Shown one piece after another: positions 9,394-20,377 of a stretch of 64,000 nt of DNA (positions are counted from its first letter, which is position 1; each line of letters starts with the position of its first letter). Both the position numbers and the translations under genes were made by a program. The stretch is from Emiliania huxleyi CCMP1516 (Eukaryota; Haptophyta; Isochrysidales; Noelaerhabdaceae). The stretch is taken from positions 109,192 through 173,191 of the forward strand of contig NW_005196456.1 in the NCBI RefSeq assembly GCF_000372725.1, written 5' to 3'. Under the pieces are notes generated by a model, which was not told the DNA's origin, made no database searches, and saw only the letters and a list, made by a program, of their open reading frames with translations.

Positions 9394-12300
9394 ATGTCTA
9401 TGTCTGTTCAGCACATCGTACCTGGCATCCCTGCGGCAGCGCTCGCCGCCGGCGCGGCCCTACCATTTCCGCCCCGACTGCCAGCCTCGCCGCCTTCGCC
9501 GCCCGCCGCTCCATTCTACGGATACACCGCCTACCACGAGCCGCGCCTCCCTTGGCGCAGCGCGCTCGACGAATGCGTGCGTCGGGGCGGCACGCTCGCC
9601 AAGGCGGCGACGCCCGCAGCCAGCGATCTCCTGCTGCAGTCGGTCGACGGGGCCTGGAGGTCGAGCGTGCCGACAGGCGACAGCGTGCGGTTTGTGGTGC
9701 ACGACGAGTACTGGATCGGAGGCACGGACCAGATCCAGGAGGCGGACTGGCGGTGGGTGGCGGACGGCAGTAAAATGGCGTGGTTCAACTGGGCGGATGC
9801 GGCCAGAATCAACGGCCCCAGAGCCTCCAAGCAGCACTGCCTCGTGCTCGCACGCCGTCTCGCCGGAGGCTGGCTGGACGCAAACTGCGGCGTCGCAAAG
9901 GCGTTCGTCTGCCAGGGCATCCCTCTGACGCCGCCGCCGCCGCCCACGCCGCCTACGCGCCCCTCCCCGCCGCTGCTGCCGTATCACGGCTACGTCTTGC
10001 ACCCCGCCCGACCGCTCAAGACCTGGCACGAGGCCAAGGCAAGCACTCTGCCCCTCTCTGAGACACTACCAGCCTCCCGAGCCTGCCCATGGACTCTCAC
10101 AGCGTGTGCTGACTCGTGTCGGCGATCATAAGCGTGCCTTCAGCAGCTGGCTGCTGCTGCTTCAGGCGGCCTGCGAGGGTGCGGGCGGCATGCTCGCCGC
10201 GGTGCAGACGCTCGCGCAGCACGAGGTGCGCTGGCTGGAGACAGAGAGAGGCGGGGTGGCAGGACGCCAGAGGGAGAGACGGTCACACACAGGAGCGACA
10301 CACAATATGCACAAGACAAGGCACATCAGCCGCAGCACCCGAACCTTCTCTGAACCGTCCTCGCCCCTCACCTCTCGTGCGCAGGCGCTCCTCGCCCTCA
10401 CCACCGCCCTCGCCGCATCCCCCGCCGGCACCGTGCAAGATCCGCGGCTGCTTCTCGGCAATCTCTCGGCAATACTTCGGCACTCGGCTGTATAGGCATC
10501 GCCAAGGGCAAGTTCTGGATCGGGGGCTTCGCGCCACTCGGCGGCGGAGGCGCTCTCTCTCCCGCATCTCTCCCGCATCTCGGCCACATCTCGGCTGGCC
10601 TGGTATCTCGGCGTGATCCGTGGGAGAGATCTCGGAGTGATCTCGGCGTGATCTCGCAGGCGCGTGGTACTGGACGGCTGGCGGCGAGGCGAAGGCGCCG
10701 ATGCTGGGCTTCGGTCGTTGGGCGCGCGGCGAGCCGAGCAGCGCCGAGGCGGAGATGTGAGATGTGACCGAGATGTGACCGAGATGTGACCGAGATGTCG
10801 CCGAGATGTCGCCGAGATGTCGCCGAGATGTCGCCGAGATGTCGCCGAGATGTGCGAGCCGAGCGATGCTGAGGAGAAGCGCTGCCCGGCGATGCACCCG
10901 AGGTCCCCCGAGGTCCCCCGAGGTCCCCGAGATCACACCCGAGACCACACCCGAGATCAGCCGAGATCAGCCGAGACGCGCCCGAGGCAGGCGCAGCACT
11001 GCCTGGCGATGGAGGAGCAGAGCGGCTCCTGGAGCGACGAGGACTGCAGGTCGGGCCGAGAGACGCCCCCAGCTGGACGCCCCCGAGAGACACCCGAGAG
11101 ACACAACCAAGACACGAGGTACACACCCGAGGTACACCCCGGAGACACACCCGAGACACCTCCGAGACACACCACCGAGGTCTCAAGAGACCCCACTCCA
11201 AACCTCACTCTGCACCAGGTCGAAGCGAGCCTTTGCCTGTGAGGCGCCGCCGCCGCCGCCGCTGCCGCCGCCTCCGCCGGCTCTCAACCTGCCGCCCTTC
11301 GCTCCTCCCGCACCCCCGACGCCGCCTCCGCCCCCCTCCTCTCCTCCGCCCCCTCCGCCCCCCGCGTCGCCGCCGCCTCCGTCGCCCTCGCCGCCGCCGC
11401 CGTCGCCGTCGCCGCCGTCGCCTCCGTCGTCGCCGCCGTCGCCGCCGTCGCCGCCCGCGCCGCCCTCGCCGCCGTTTCACGGCTTCACGCTCTTCACCGA
11501 GATGCGCACCTGGCATGACGCGCTCAAGGCGTGCGAGGGGGCGGGCGGCACGCTGGCGCGGGTCGAGTCGCCGGCGGAGTCGGAGCTGCTTCTGCAGACG
11601 ATGGGGAGGACGACGAGCGCGGACGACTTTTGGATCGGCGCGTCGGACCTCCTCGCGGAAGGGCGAGGCGTCGAGCCGAGACTCGCCGAGATTGGATGCG
11701 AGACCGCCCGAGATCAGACGCCTCGGAGCCCACTTGCCATCCCTCGGAGGAGGAGCCTCTCGTACCTTCCCGGAACCTTCTCGGAACCTTCCCGCAGGCG
11801 GTGGCAGTGGGCGGGCCGCGACGGCGCAGAGCTGCGCTGGTTCCACACTGGCGCGAGGGGCAGCCCGAACAACTACAGAGTACCCATCGTGACTCGACGA
11901 TTCGTTAGGTTCCACTGGCGCGAGGGGCAGCCAAACAACTACCGCAACCAGCACTGCGTCTCGGCCACACGCTCGCTCGAGGGCCGCTGGCTCGACTCGG
12001 ACTGCCGCGACGCGCGCGCCTTCGCGTGCCAGTCGATCGTGCTGCCGCCGCCGGCACCGCCGGAGGCGCCGCTGCCGCCGCTGCCGCCGTTCCACGAGCC
12101 GTACCTCTCGACGGACCGACTCACCTGGCATGAGGCGCTGGCCGAGTGCCGCAGGCGCGGGCGGGTCTGGTGGATGGAGCAAGGGAGTCGGCCTCTGCTG
12201 CGCTCATTCACCACACGCGCTCGCCCCGAGTGCCGCAGGCGCGGGTCGGTCCTCGCCCGCATCGAGACCGCGGGGCAGAACGCGGCGCTGGCGGCCAAGC

Positions 12301-15300
12301 TGGTGGCGTCCGCGACTTGGATTGGTCTGAGCGACATGATGTCCGAGGGAGAGTGGACGTGGGCGGCAGACAGCGTCTGGCTGCCGGGGGACAAGGTGCA
12401 CTGGACCCACTGGGCCGACGGCCAGCCAAACGACTACGGCAGCCAGCACTGCGCCGCCATCCTGCGGGCTGGCGCCGACACCGCGGCCAGCATGGGGGAC
12501 CGCCAGGCTCTGCACGGCAAGTGGTTCGACACCGACTGCCGCGACGAGCTCCCGTACGCGTGCAAGGCCACCCCCCCGCCCGCCCCGCCCGACCCTCCGC
12601 CCTCCCCGCCCTCCACGCCGCCCGCCACGCCCCCGCCACACGCGCCCGCGGTACCCTCGGGGCGGCCCAAGCGCCCGTGGGCCGTTCCGGGCGCGGCGGC
12701 GGGGGCGGGGGCTGCGGCGGGTGCGGCGGGCGCGGGGCAGGGGGCGCCTAATGCGGCGACGGCGGTGTGCGATGGGCTCACGCGCGCCTGGGCGGGGGAG
12801 TGGGCGCACGACGCCGGCGCGGACCTGAACGTGGTGAGCGTGGCGGGGGGCGACCGGCTGCTCATCACCAACCCGGTTCGAGATTGGCCCGCGTGAGAGA
12901 GTGCATAGAGAGGCCAGCTCTCGAGAGCCCCGAGGTTGCCCTTGTATGACCCGCGAGGCCCGAGACCCGAGAGCGGCCTGAGAGTGGCACGAGAGTGCCT
13001 CGCAGGCTCGCCACTGGAGCCCCGCCTACGGCGTCCTCTCGCCCACCGACCCGCTCTCGGTCGAGTTGACCTTTGACGGCGGCACCGTCCGCGGTACGCT
13101 CTCGACGGACCTGACGCTGATCGACTGGCACAACAAGCACGTCGACCGCGAGAGACGGCCGAGAGACAGCCGAGAGACAGCCGAGAGATGCACTCGACAC
13201 TCCCGTAGGCACGTGTGGTCGCGCAAGTCTGACCCGCCAGAGTGCAGCAGCCAGCCCTCGACGGCGCCGCGCCCGCTGGCCGCCGCGCCCCCGCCGCCGT
13301 GCGCGTGTACCGCGGACGGCATCTCGGGCGGCGCCTTCACCTCCTTGGACACGGTCGGGTGCAGCGACCACGACGGCTCCGAGGGGTACGACTGGTGCTA
13401 TGTGGTCGACCCCGCGGGCTGCGCGACTGCCGCAGCCTCCCAGCGCTTCCCCGGCGCGGCCTGGCAAGCTTGCTCCTCGCCCCCGTCCCCGCAAGCTGCG
13501 GCAAGGGACCCGCTGCATGACCCGCCCGTCCCGTTGATGGTCCCATGCCGCGAGACGGCGGGCGAGGGCTACTGCGCGATCCACCGCTCGCAGTGCGAGA
13601 CCTTCTTCTGCGCGACTTGTGCGGGCTCTAGCCGAGATCGCCCCAGAGACGGCCCGAGATTGCCCGCCTCGGCCCCGCGCCCCTCCTCCTTCTCGGCCCC
13701 CCCCCGAGAACCTTCCCGGAACCTTCCCCAAGGCGCCCTCCCCGGCTCGTGCGACTTCACGTGCGGCTTCTGCGTGCCGCCGGAGGAGCGACCCTTCCCG
13801 CCGCTGCTCGCCTTGCCGCCGCCCCCTCCCTCGCCGTCGCCGCCGCCGCCGCCCCCGCTGCCCGACTGCCACAAGCTGCTCGACGGCCGAAAGCGCGTCG
13901 GCACTGCGGGCGGCTGCGGCGACCTCGCCTTCCCGGCCAACGACTGCGAGGAGCGGGGCGTGCTCTCTCGCAGGGGGTGAGCTACAGCGGTGGTGACGTT
14001 CCGAGCTCCTTCCTCGCATAGGAGTGGGCCTTCGTCCACTCGCCTCCGGACTGGACGAGAGACGCCCTCTGCGAGCCTCCTGCGTCTGCCGGGGCTGCCT
14101 GTGCCTCCCGCCACGTGCGCGCCACAACTCCCCTGACACGGGGGAGGCAGCGGCTGCAGTGGAGAGCCGCTCTTCCTCACGCCCTCCGCCCGGAACACAC
14201 AGGTCCGCCTCGAGCAGTGCCACGGCCCCCGCTCCCCGCCGCCCGCGCCGCCCGCGCCGCCGCCCGACGCGATCCCGGTCGGCCACCCGCTCTGGCTCGT
14301 CCTCTGCTCGCTCGCCGCCGCCACGCTCGCGGCGGCGGCGGGCGCGCATTACGCCGTCAAGGCGTACAAGCGATCGCGAGGCGGCTACTGCCCGAGATGC
14401 AGCCGAGATGCAGCCGAGATGTGCCGAGATGTAGCCGAGATCACGCGCTCTCTGTGCAGGCAAGCGGCTGCTCGAGGACGAGGCGAACCAGGCGTCCTAC
14501 AACGAGACGGGCGACCTCGAGCTGCGGACGAGCTTCTCGTCGACGCACAGTTCTCCGGCTAAGTCTCCGGCTAAGTCTCCGGTCGCCGTCGCCCGAGCGC
14601 CCGCAGGCACACCGAAACTGACCGAGTTTGGGCGGCGGGTCTCCGGCTCCGCCGCCGCGGCGCGGGTCCGGAAAGAGGTCGCCCGCCCCACCCGACCCCC
14701 ACACCCTCCACACCCACCTACACACCTCACGCACGCACACCGGCCGTGCACTTTCAATGCCGTGGGGCTCCACCCCTGTCTTCGCGTATGGAGCTACCTG
14801 ACCTGACCTGACCTAACCTGACACCACACCTGTCCAGGCTACGCATAGGAGCTCCACCTCGGCTGCACCTCGGCTGCTTCTTTGCCTTAGGTCGCATCAC
14901 GCATCCCCTTTGCGCGAGGCGCCGCCCGCGCCGCCCTCTCGCCCGCGCCGTCCGGCCCGGACCTGGCGGACCTGGCGCCCGCCGAGGCCGAGTCGCCGCC
15001 GAAGCTATTTTTCGCCAAGCCAGTCGCGCCACAGCAGACCTCGCCGCCGGGCGCCCCCGCCCCCGCCCCCGCCGCTGCCTCTCCCGCCTCCTCCGCCGCC
15101 GCCGCCCCCCGGGTTGCGCCCGCCGCGGCGACAGGGGATCCACCCGCCCCCGCACTTGAGGAGCCACTTGCACCCGCCCCCGCTGCGCCTGCGCTCGTGG
15201 AGGCCGCCGCCTCGCCGCCTGCTGAGGCGGCGGTCGCGGGCTCCTCAAGTGGCTCCTCGGGGGCGCCGGGGGCGGTGCCGGCGCGTGGCTCGCTGGCGGA

Positions 15301-15631
15301 CTTGACGGCGGGCCTCGAGGTGGCCAGGGCGGCGAGGGAGGCGAGGGAGGCGAGGCTGAGCGCAGCGAGCGCGTTCAAGTCGCGGGTCCGCCTGCCGGCG
15401 GGCTTGCCGGGCCTCATGGGCAAGGAGCCCAAGGACTCGAACGCGCTCGTGGTCCTCGAGGTTGGCGTCGGGGGAGGCAAGTCGGCCCGGCTGCCAGTCC
15501 ACGCCGGGGACATCCCGGCGGTCATCGCGGCCAAGTTTGCGAGCGAGCACGGGTTGCCGGCCGCGTATGAGCAGAAGCTGGTTGGGATGATTGAGCAGCA
15601 GGTGGCCATCCACTCGCAGGGAGGGGCATGA
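9394..15631 (+). CDS. Type I membrane protein with four C-type lectin-like domains
   Basis: Start is the ATG at 9394. Four C-type lectin-like domains are separated by proline-rich linkers: about 9520-9920 (ends CGVAKAFVCQG), about 9985-11250 (split over several introns), about 11475-12035 (DDFWIGASD, EGRWQW, GQPNNYRNQHC, CRDARAFACQ) and about 12090-12570 (TWIGLSDMMSEGEWTW, GQPNDYGSQHC, CRDELPYACK). A Cys-rich region follows (12750-13980), then a Pro stretch, one membrane segment (about 14290-14350, WLVLCSLAAATLAAAAGA), basic KAYKRSR and a cytoplasmic tail. The tail ends in a compact module (about 15365-15631) resembling small ubiquitin-like tail domains. WxG and QPN motifs suggest sugar or calcium binding, but ligands are unknown. 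Many introns have GC donors and several carry the duplicated-exon signature. The exact exon set in 10100-11250 and 13980-14900 is uncertain. Confidence 0.75.
10743..10856 (+). repeat. CCGAGATGT tandem array inside an intron
   Basis: Runs of TGACCGAGATG and TCGCCGAGATG units fill the start of an intron in the second lectin domain. The same words occur in introns at 14393-14440, 31690-31860 and 44540-44580, in unrelated genes. Confidence 0.8.
11050..11218 (+). repeat. Intron whose 5' end copies the downstream exon
   Basis: The intron begins GTCGGGCCGAG and the next exon begins GTCGAAGCGAG. Splicing restores DEDCRSKRAFACE, a proper end for the lectin domain. The filler is CCGAGAGACAC-type repeats. 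The duplicated arm is short (9 of 11 matches). Confidence 0.5.
11840..11908 (+). repeat. Tandem-duplication intron, 69 bp (GT-AG)
   Basis: The intron opens with GTTCCACACTGGCGCGAGG and continues to AACAACTAC. The next exon (11909-11943) opens with GTTCCACTGGCGCGAGG and continues to AACAACTAC, about 35 bases with few differences. Removing the intron restores WFHWREGQPNNYRNQHC, the conserved lectin core. Confidence 0.85.
12155..12238 (+). repeat. Tandem-duplication intron, 84 bp (GC-AG)
   Basis: GAGTGCCGCAGGCGCGGG occurs at the donor (from 12145) and again at the acceptor (from 12229). Splicing after the first and before the second AGGC gives LAECRRRGSVLARIE. The intron has no stop codon in frame, so a naive ORF reads through it. 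Confidence 0.85.
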
Positions 15632-16992
15632 GAGAGGCGCCGACACGGGCTATAGGCAGGGGCGGGGAGAAGCGCGGGGCGTGGCGGGGCGGGGTGTAGG
15701 TTCATGGGGCAGACAGAGACCATATGTTCGGAAGGCTGAGCTGGTGCGTGAGCGCGAAGCGGAGCGGAAGCGCCTGGGCAGAGGCTCGCTGTTCACTAGA
15801 TTTTTCTCTTGGGAGCCACAAGCTGAAGCGCCTACTCAATTGCGGCACAGACGGTCGTCTGGTCCTGTTGTAGAGCACGGTCTTGCATTGCCGCCCCGCC
15901 GCCGGCGGGCGGCGGTGAGTTTCTCGTGTCATGTCCGACCATGTGTGCGACACAATGGTTGGGTAGTATAGGGCTAGAGGGTCGCTCTACACTTAGCCTC
16001 TGCAGCGAGCGAGCGCTCAACTTTCTTAGCCCCCGCACGGAGCCGGGCTCAGACTTAGACGCTGTATGGTCGGGGGCCATGAACTTAGACGACACAAGGC
16101 CAACTCCGGGTAAAACCCGGCACACCTGCAAAAGTCCAGGTTTACCCGAAAAGTACCTGGACGCGTCCCGACCAACGTATGCCGCGCACGACGCCATATC
16201 GCCTTGTCCCAGGGCCAGTGCGCTACTTGCGGCGCGCACAACTCCTGCTCAAGTACGCGCACCGTACCATATGCTGCCGCTATGCGTGCCTTAAGGCGGC
16301 TGCGGCGAAGCGGCGGGCGCGGCGTGCCGATGGCAGTGCGGACGATGCGGTTGCGATGTGTTCTGCTTCAAGATCGTGGAGGTGCTTGGCATGCACTTCT
16401 GCGATCCCAATCAGCTCATCGCAACGAAGCAGCGCAACAAGCTGGCTGCTGCCAACAAGGCCCTATGCTACCTCACGCGCGGATCGTTCAAAGAGGACCA
16501 GCATACACAGGCTTCTGTGACATGTGCGTTTGTTTGAGCTTGAGGCTATTTGTGAGAACTGTTTGGCTTGAAGATTGCGCTCGGCCCCAGGCCGTGCCAC
16601 GGCAGACTTAGCCCGCATAAGACCAACTTAATAAGAGGCTGCCGCCGATCTTTTAAGCCGTAGACCGCGTAAGCACCCCAGCGTGCCAAGAGGCACACTT
16701 AGACCCGCTAACGGCTAAGCCTCGAGGCTCAGAACTTAGACTACTGGTGCCCACACGCAAGTCGCCAACGATCTGGATCTGCGACAAACAATCTACAATG
16801 TAGTTTTCAAATCACCTCGGCTGCCTCGCGCCGCTCGCCAAATTCTTTGCGCATCATGTCCCCGCGCTCACGCCTCACGGCGCGAAATCATCCCCTGCCT
16901 CTGTAAAACTCTAACAGTACGACGCTTCACAGTACAGCGGTGAGCGAGGGCCTGGGAGGGTGGAAGCACGTACGTGCCGACTGCCCAATCGC
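15632..16992. other. Repeat-derived region, no intact gene
   Basis: No complete gene is supported. Bases about 16150-16300 are repeated in inverted orientation at 22147-22290. From about 16330 an open stretch reads CGRCGCDVFCFKIVEVLG and continues to a stop near 16537; it resembles a fragment of a larger protein but I do not recognise it. CTTAGA/CTTAAT words are dense between 16600 and 16750. Probably old transposon remains. Confidence 0.4.
16150..16300 (+). repeat. Dispersed repeat, inverted copy at 22147-22290
   Basis: The segment containing ACGCGTCCCGACCAACGTAT through the CCATATGCTGCCGC word matches the reverse complement of 22147-22290 with scattered differences. The second copy abuts the assembly gap. 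Confidence 0.75.
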
Positions 16993-17763
16993 CTATCCAA
17001 AGGGGTTGAAGCCAAACCCAAAGGTGGGGCGGCCGCCGGGGGAGAAGATCTCCGAGTGCACTCGGCTGCAGCAGAGCTTGACCTCGGGCGCGCCATCCAC
17101 GGACGGCAGGACCTGCTTCACGTCGAGCGAGAGGCTTTGCATGTTGAGGAAGGAGAGCTGGCCGAGCGGCAGCACCGCGGGCAGCAGCACGGTCACATTT
17201 GTCTTTTGCAGGCCGGGCGGGAGCGGGCACGGCCGGCCGGAGAAATGCACGCCGCCCAAGCCCAGCGGGATGGCGATCGCCTGCGCGTCGCAAGTGCTGC
17301 CCGACATCGAGAAGGGGAAGCCAGACGCGGCTGCCGCAAAGGCCGTTCCAGGCGGCGTGGCGATCCGGTTGAGCGTTGCAAACACGATGGTCAGGTTTCT
17401 GCCCAGCGGGAGCGTCTGTTTGCCCTTGAATCGTGGGGTGGGAGCGCCGGTGCTGGTGTAGTAGACGTCGAGGCCCACCACCTTGGCATGGTACTCGCCG
17501 GGCGGATCGTCGCCGTCGTCCTCGGAGCAGTCGGACCACTCGAGTGTGAGCTCGACGCGGCCGTCGGCGTCACCGTCGCCATCCTTGTCAAAGCCCGCGT
17601 CTCCTGCGGCGCCATCCTTGCCAAAGCCCTCTCCTGCGGCGACGGCGTCGCCGACCTTTTCAAAGCCCGCTTCAGATCCTGCACCGAGCACCACAGCCTG
17701 TGGCGCCCGCGTATTGAAGGTGCCTACGAGAAGCAGCAGCGCACAGGCAGACACATAACCCAT
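16993..17763 (-). CDS. Secreted ML-domain (NPC2/MD-2-like) protein
   Basis: This is a single-exon frame of 256 residues with ATG at 17763. The N-terminus is a signal peptide (MGYVSACALLLLVGTF). An Asp/Gly-rich spacer (GDADG and similar) follows, then a beta-rich part of about 150 residues: VELTLEWSDCSED, LPLGRNLTIVFATLNRI, CPLPPGLQKTNVTVLLPAVLPLGQ, LPSVDGAPEVKLCC. Cys placement, the CPLP-G motif and the P-G-L pattern fit the ML family, which binds sterols or other lipids in a beta-sandwich pocket. The protein would be secreted or sit in an acidic compartment. The Asp-rich spacer could bind calcium. The family call is pattern-based; an unrelated secreted beta protein is the alternative. Confidence 0.55.
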   Translation of the reverse strand: MGYVSACALLLLVGTFNTRAPQAVVLGAGSEAGFEKVGDAVAAGEGFGKDGAAGDAGFDKDGDGDADGRVELTLEWSDCSEDDGDDPPGEYHAKVVGLDVYYTSTGAPTPRFKGKQTLPLGRNLTIVFATLNRIATPPGTAFAAAASGFPFSMSGSTCDAQAIAIPLGLGGVHFSGRPCPLPPGLQKTNVTVLLPAVLPLGQLSFLNMQSLSLDVKQVLPSVDGAPEVKLCCSRVHSEIFSPGGRPTFGFGFNPFG

Positions 17764-17960
17764 GACTGCCTGTACAGAGTTGAAACCGCCCCGAACGGAT
17801 TAGGGGGTCCTTACGACTTTGGGTCTCTGGGGGGAAAAAACGACCTATGTTTTGTGTCCAAGGGGGTTCTCCCGGGGGTTGTTGGGGGATTTCCCAACCC
17901 CCCTCCGGGGGCCTCCCCCACGAGGCGGCCCCCCCCCGGGGTGGCCCGCCGCCCCACCTG

Positions 17961-18200
17961 GGGGCACCAACCACCGGCGGGCCACGCCCGCGGACGGCCC
18001 CCCCCCCCCCCCCCCCCCACCACCACCACCACACCACCAGCCACCACCACGTATTGTTCTGAACCCGTAGTGTGAGCGGTGGTGCCGCACGGCCGCTCTT
18101 CACCTTTGCGGTGTGCGGGTGGTGCCGCGGCGTGGCGCTGGTGGGGGAGGGGGGGGTACGGGGCCGTGCGCCAGCGTGGCCCGCCCGTGGTTGGTGCCCC
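17961..18200. repeat. Inverted repeat with G/C-run spacer
   Basis: The arm 17961-17987 (GGGGCACCAACCACCGGCGG and onward) is the near-perfect reverse complement of 18174-18200. The spacer contains a run of about 20 C, CACCACCACC repeats and a G run. No coding frame is supported from 17764 to 18430. Confidence 0.75.
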
Positions 18201-18440
18201 TAGGTCGGGCAGCGAGCTACCCCCCCGGGACGGCGCATCGCGAGTGAGGCCCCTGGCGCCTGGGTGGGGCAGGTGAGGGAGGGGGCGGGGGCGGCCGGGC
18301 CCCGGTGAGCCCCGGGTGAGGCCCGCCCCCCTCCCGTCCCGGGGCTACTGTGATAGGCACATAAGAAAAGACGGTAACGAACCCAGGTGGGGAAACTCCG
18401 CGCACCTAGGTAGGGGAAACAGAAGAGTGGTCCTTGCGCG

Positions 18441-18514
18441 AGGAGAGCTTGATACACTCGAGGGGCCATACGCCGCGAGGAGAGCTTGATACACTCGAGG
18501 GGCCATACGCCGCG
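18441..18514 (+). repeat. 37-bp tandem duplication
   Basis: Two adjacent exact copies of a 37-bp unit containing GATACACTCGAGGGGCC (18441-18477 and 18478-18514). Confidence 0.9.
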
Positions 18515-18819
18515 AGGAGGGCGGAGTTGCGCCGAGAGGCGAGAAAAGCCGCGAGAGCAAGGGATCGGCAGGCAGGCGGCGGCGTCGTCGCAGAACGAGG
18601 CAGAGGAGAGCGACGCGACCACGCGACAGAGGATGAAGCGACAAGAGGGAGAACGACGAGAGTGGGACGACCGCGAGGTGGCATGAAGGGCAGCGAGAAT
18701 CGGCGAGGGACACTGCGAAGGGAGATAGGAAGAGGCGGACGCCCAAGGGTGGGCGACGGCTAGCACTCCACACTCCTCCTCTGACTCCTTAATTTGTGGT
18801 GGCGGCGTGCCGTCCTCCC

Positions 18820-18935
18820 ATGCGACGGTGTATCATTCACTTTATGCCACGTTTGCATATCCCATTCACTTTATGCCACCGTTGCATATCCCGGGATATG
18901 CAACGGTGGCATAAAGTGAATGATACACCGTCGCA
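18820..18935. mobile_element. Foldback/MITE-like palindrome
   Basis: Bases 18863-18892 and 18893-18922 form a perfect 60-bp palindrome with no loop (CATTCACTTTATGCCACCGT and onward). The outer TGCGACGGTGTATCATTCAC at 18820 pairs with 18916-18935. The left arm is partly duplicated. The same sequence forms the inside of the element at 19076-19260. Confidence 0.8.
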
Positions 18936-19075
18936 AAACTGCATTGGGTCTCGAGTTCAAATCCCGCAGTTCGACTCGGCGCAAAAAAAACCAGACGGGC
19001 GTTGTCACTGGTTCGAAACCCACCTTAGCGTTCACCTGCTATCCGCCGGTACGAAAAGAAAGAAAGACTTTTATA

Positions 19076-19260
19076 CAACAAAGAGCTCCCTCGCACGACA
19101 CTAAGGGATGCGACGGTGTATCATTCACTTTATGCCACCGTTGCAATTCCGGATATGCAACGGTGGCATAAAGTGAATGAAGATACACCGTCGCATCCCA
19201 TCCCTCCCCTTTTGGGCTCTCTGTTTTCTTCTTAGTGTCGTGCGAGGGAGCTCTTTGTTG
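19076..19260. mobile_element. 185-bp MITE with 30-bp perfect terminal inverted repeats
   Basis: CAACAAAGAGCTCCCTCGCA and on to CTAAG (19076-19105) is exactly inverted at 19231-19260. Inside lies a second inverted pair, GGATGCGACGGTGTATC and its complement, shared with 18820-18935. No obvious target-site duplication is visible. A word resembling one end, CTCCCTCGCACAACACTGGG, occurs at about 28489. Confidence 0.8.
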
Positions 19261-20377
19261 CAGCGCTGTTTGTGTCGCCCGAAACGCCGCATGTATTGTA
19301 CCTCTGCGCTCTGGCGGGCCAAAGATCGACTCGCATGTCGATTTTATGACTCGACGGCGGCATGGAGGCATCACGTCTCCATGCCGCCGTCAGGTCGGAG
19401 CCAGTCTGCGGCGACCACAGGTACATAAGAGCTTTTCGCTTGAGCGAGGTACATAAGAGCTTATTCACATTGCAACTGCACAACGCCTGGCCTTCAGGAA
19501 GGAAATCCCACATCCGAGAGAGCGTCACGTTCGCTTCCCGCATCGCGCACAGCAGTGTATTCTCCGAAAACGCGGCCACTTTTGAGGCGAGGAGCCGGTT
19601 GCGGCAGCGCTCGGCAAAGGCGCCGCCCCCGCCGGCCCAGGCAGCGTGCAGCGCGCTGCCGAGAGCGACCATGGCAGCGGCTGGCGCGCTCCAGAAGCAC
19701 CAGTCGAGGTGCTTGAAGTTTGGGTGGCCGCACTGGTTGACTTCGCGGGAGGGTAGCAGCCGGCGAGCACGTGCGGCAACGTGCCCCCATCCCGTGGAGC
19801 TGATGATGTTGCGTCGGTACTCACTCTTTTTTGTAAGTGATGCGAAGCGTGAGCTCCCAACATCTGCTCTGAGGCGCACTGCCGCCGAGTAGAGACCTCC
19901 TTTCAGGTGCGCATGGCGCTGCATGAGCTCGACCCCGAAAGTAATGCTGGCCGAGTTCATTCGTGTCCCCCCCAGCGCCTCCCAGTTTGTCCACGAATGA
20001 GAGTCTGACGTCAGCGCGCTGTCGTTCTGCGTTCCGACGGCTATGCTCACTGGCGCCAACGCCTCAGCAATCTGCGCCACGCAGCGCCAAGATTTCGTTG
20101 CGGAGAGCTGACCTTGCAGGGTGTCGTACCTTCGCCCCTTTGCCTTGGGTCCAATCCAATCGAGAGCATCCCAGGTATGAATGAAGACATCGCAGGAGCG
20201 GTTGAACGCCTCGTGGCAGCGCTGCTGGTGTGTTTGCAGCACCGTGACGCCGCCCGCCCTCTCGCATGTGTCGCGGAGGTGGCCCGTGAAGATGAGTGCA
20301 GCGCCGAGTCTCCGTTCGGATGGCGGGGCGAACTGCGCTGGCAGAACGGGCGCGGTTGGCCAGCCGCCGCCGGGCAT
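19232..20377 (-). CDS. Glycosyltransferase-like protein, C-terminus ends in a MITE
   Basis: This frame of about 381 residues starts at the ATG at 20377; the frame extends slightly upstream without another ATG, so a 5' exon is possible. Visible motifs are LGAALIFTGHLRDTCE, CDVFIHTWDALDW, VRLRADVGSSRFASL, QCGHPNFKHLDWCFWSAPAAA and ENTLLCAMREANVTL. FIHTWD together with R-x-RADV and a D-x-x-F/W ending are typical of algal and giant-virus-related families annotated as putative glycosyltransferases; I infer a nucleotide-sugar fold but see no decisive DxD. No signal peptide. The last residues (SSLARH and stop) come from the right terminal repeat of the MITE at 19076-19260, so the natural C-terminus has probably been replaced or truncated. 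Confidence 0.55.
   Translation of the reverse strand: MPGGGWPTAPVLPAQFAPPSERRLGAALIFTGHLRDTCERAGGVTVLQTHQQRCHEAFNRSCDVFIHTWDALDWIGPKAKGRRYDTLQGQLSATKSWRCVAQIAEALAPVSIAVGTQNDSALTSDSHSWTNWEALGGTRMNSASITFGVELMQRHAHLKGGLYSAAVRLRADVGSSRFASLTKKSEYRRNIISSTGWGHVAARARRLLPSREVNQCGHPNFKHLDWCFWSAPAAAMVALGSALHAAWAGGGGAFAERCRNRLLASKVAAFSENTLLCAMREANVTLSRMWDFLPEGQALCSCNVNKLLCTSLKRKALMYLWSPQTGSDLTAAWRRDASMPPSSHKIDMRVDLWPARAQRYNTCGVSGDTNSAATKSSLARH

Noticed and set aside
6719-10860. CRISPR-like arrays (regular short repeats)
   Set aside because: Repeats are contiguous or degenerate without unique spacers, in spliced eukaryotic introns.
12865-14463. Long minus-strand frame (532 residues)
   Set aside because: Antisense to the Cys-rich and membrane part of the lectin protein, Arg-rich with no motifs.
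18940-19030. tRNA-like B-box words (GAGTTCAAATCCC and TGGTTCGAAACCC)
   Set aside because: No cloverleaf can be formed around either word; at most a relic of a tRNA-derived element.
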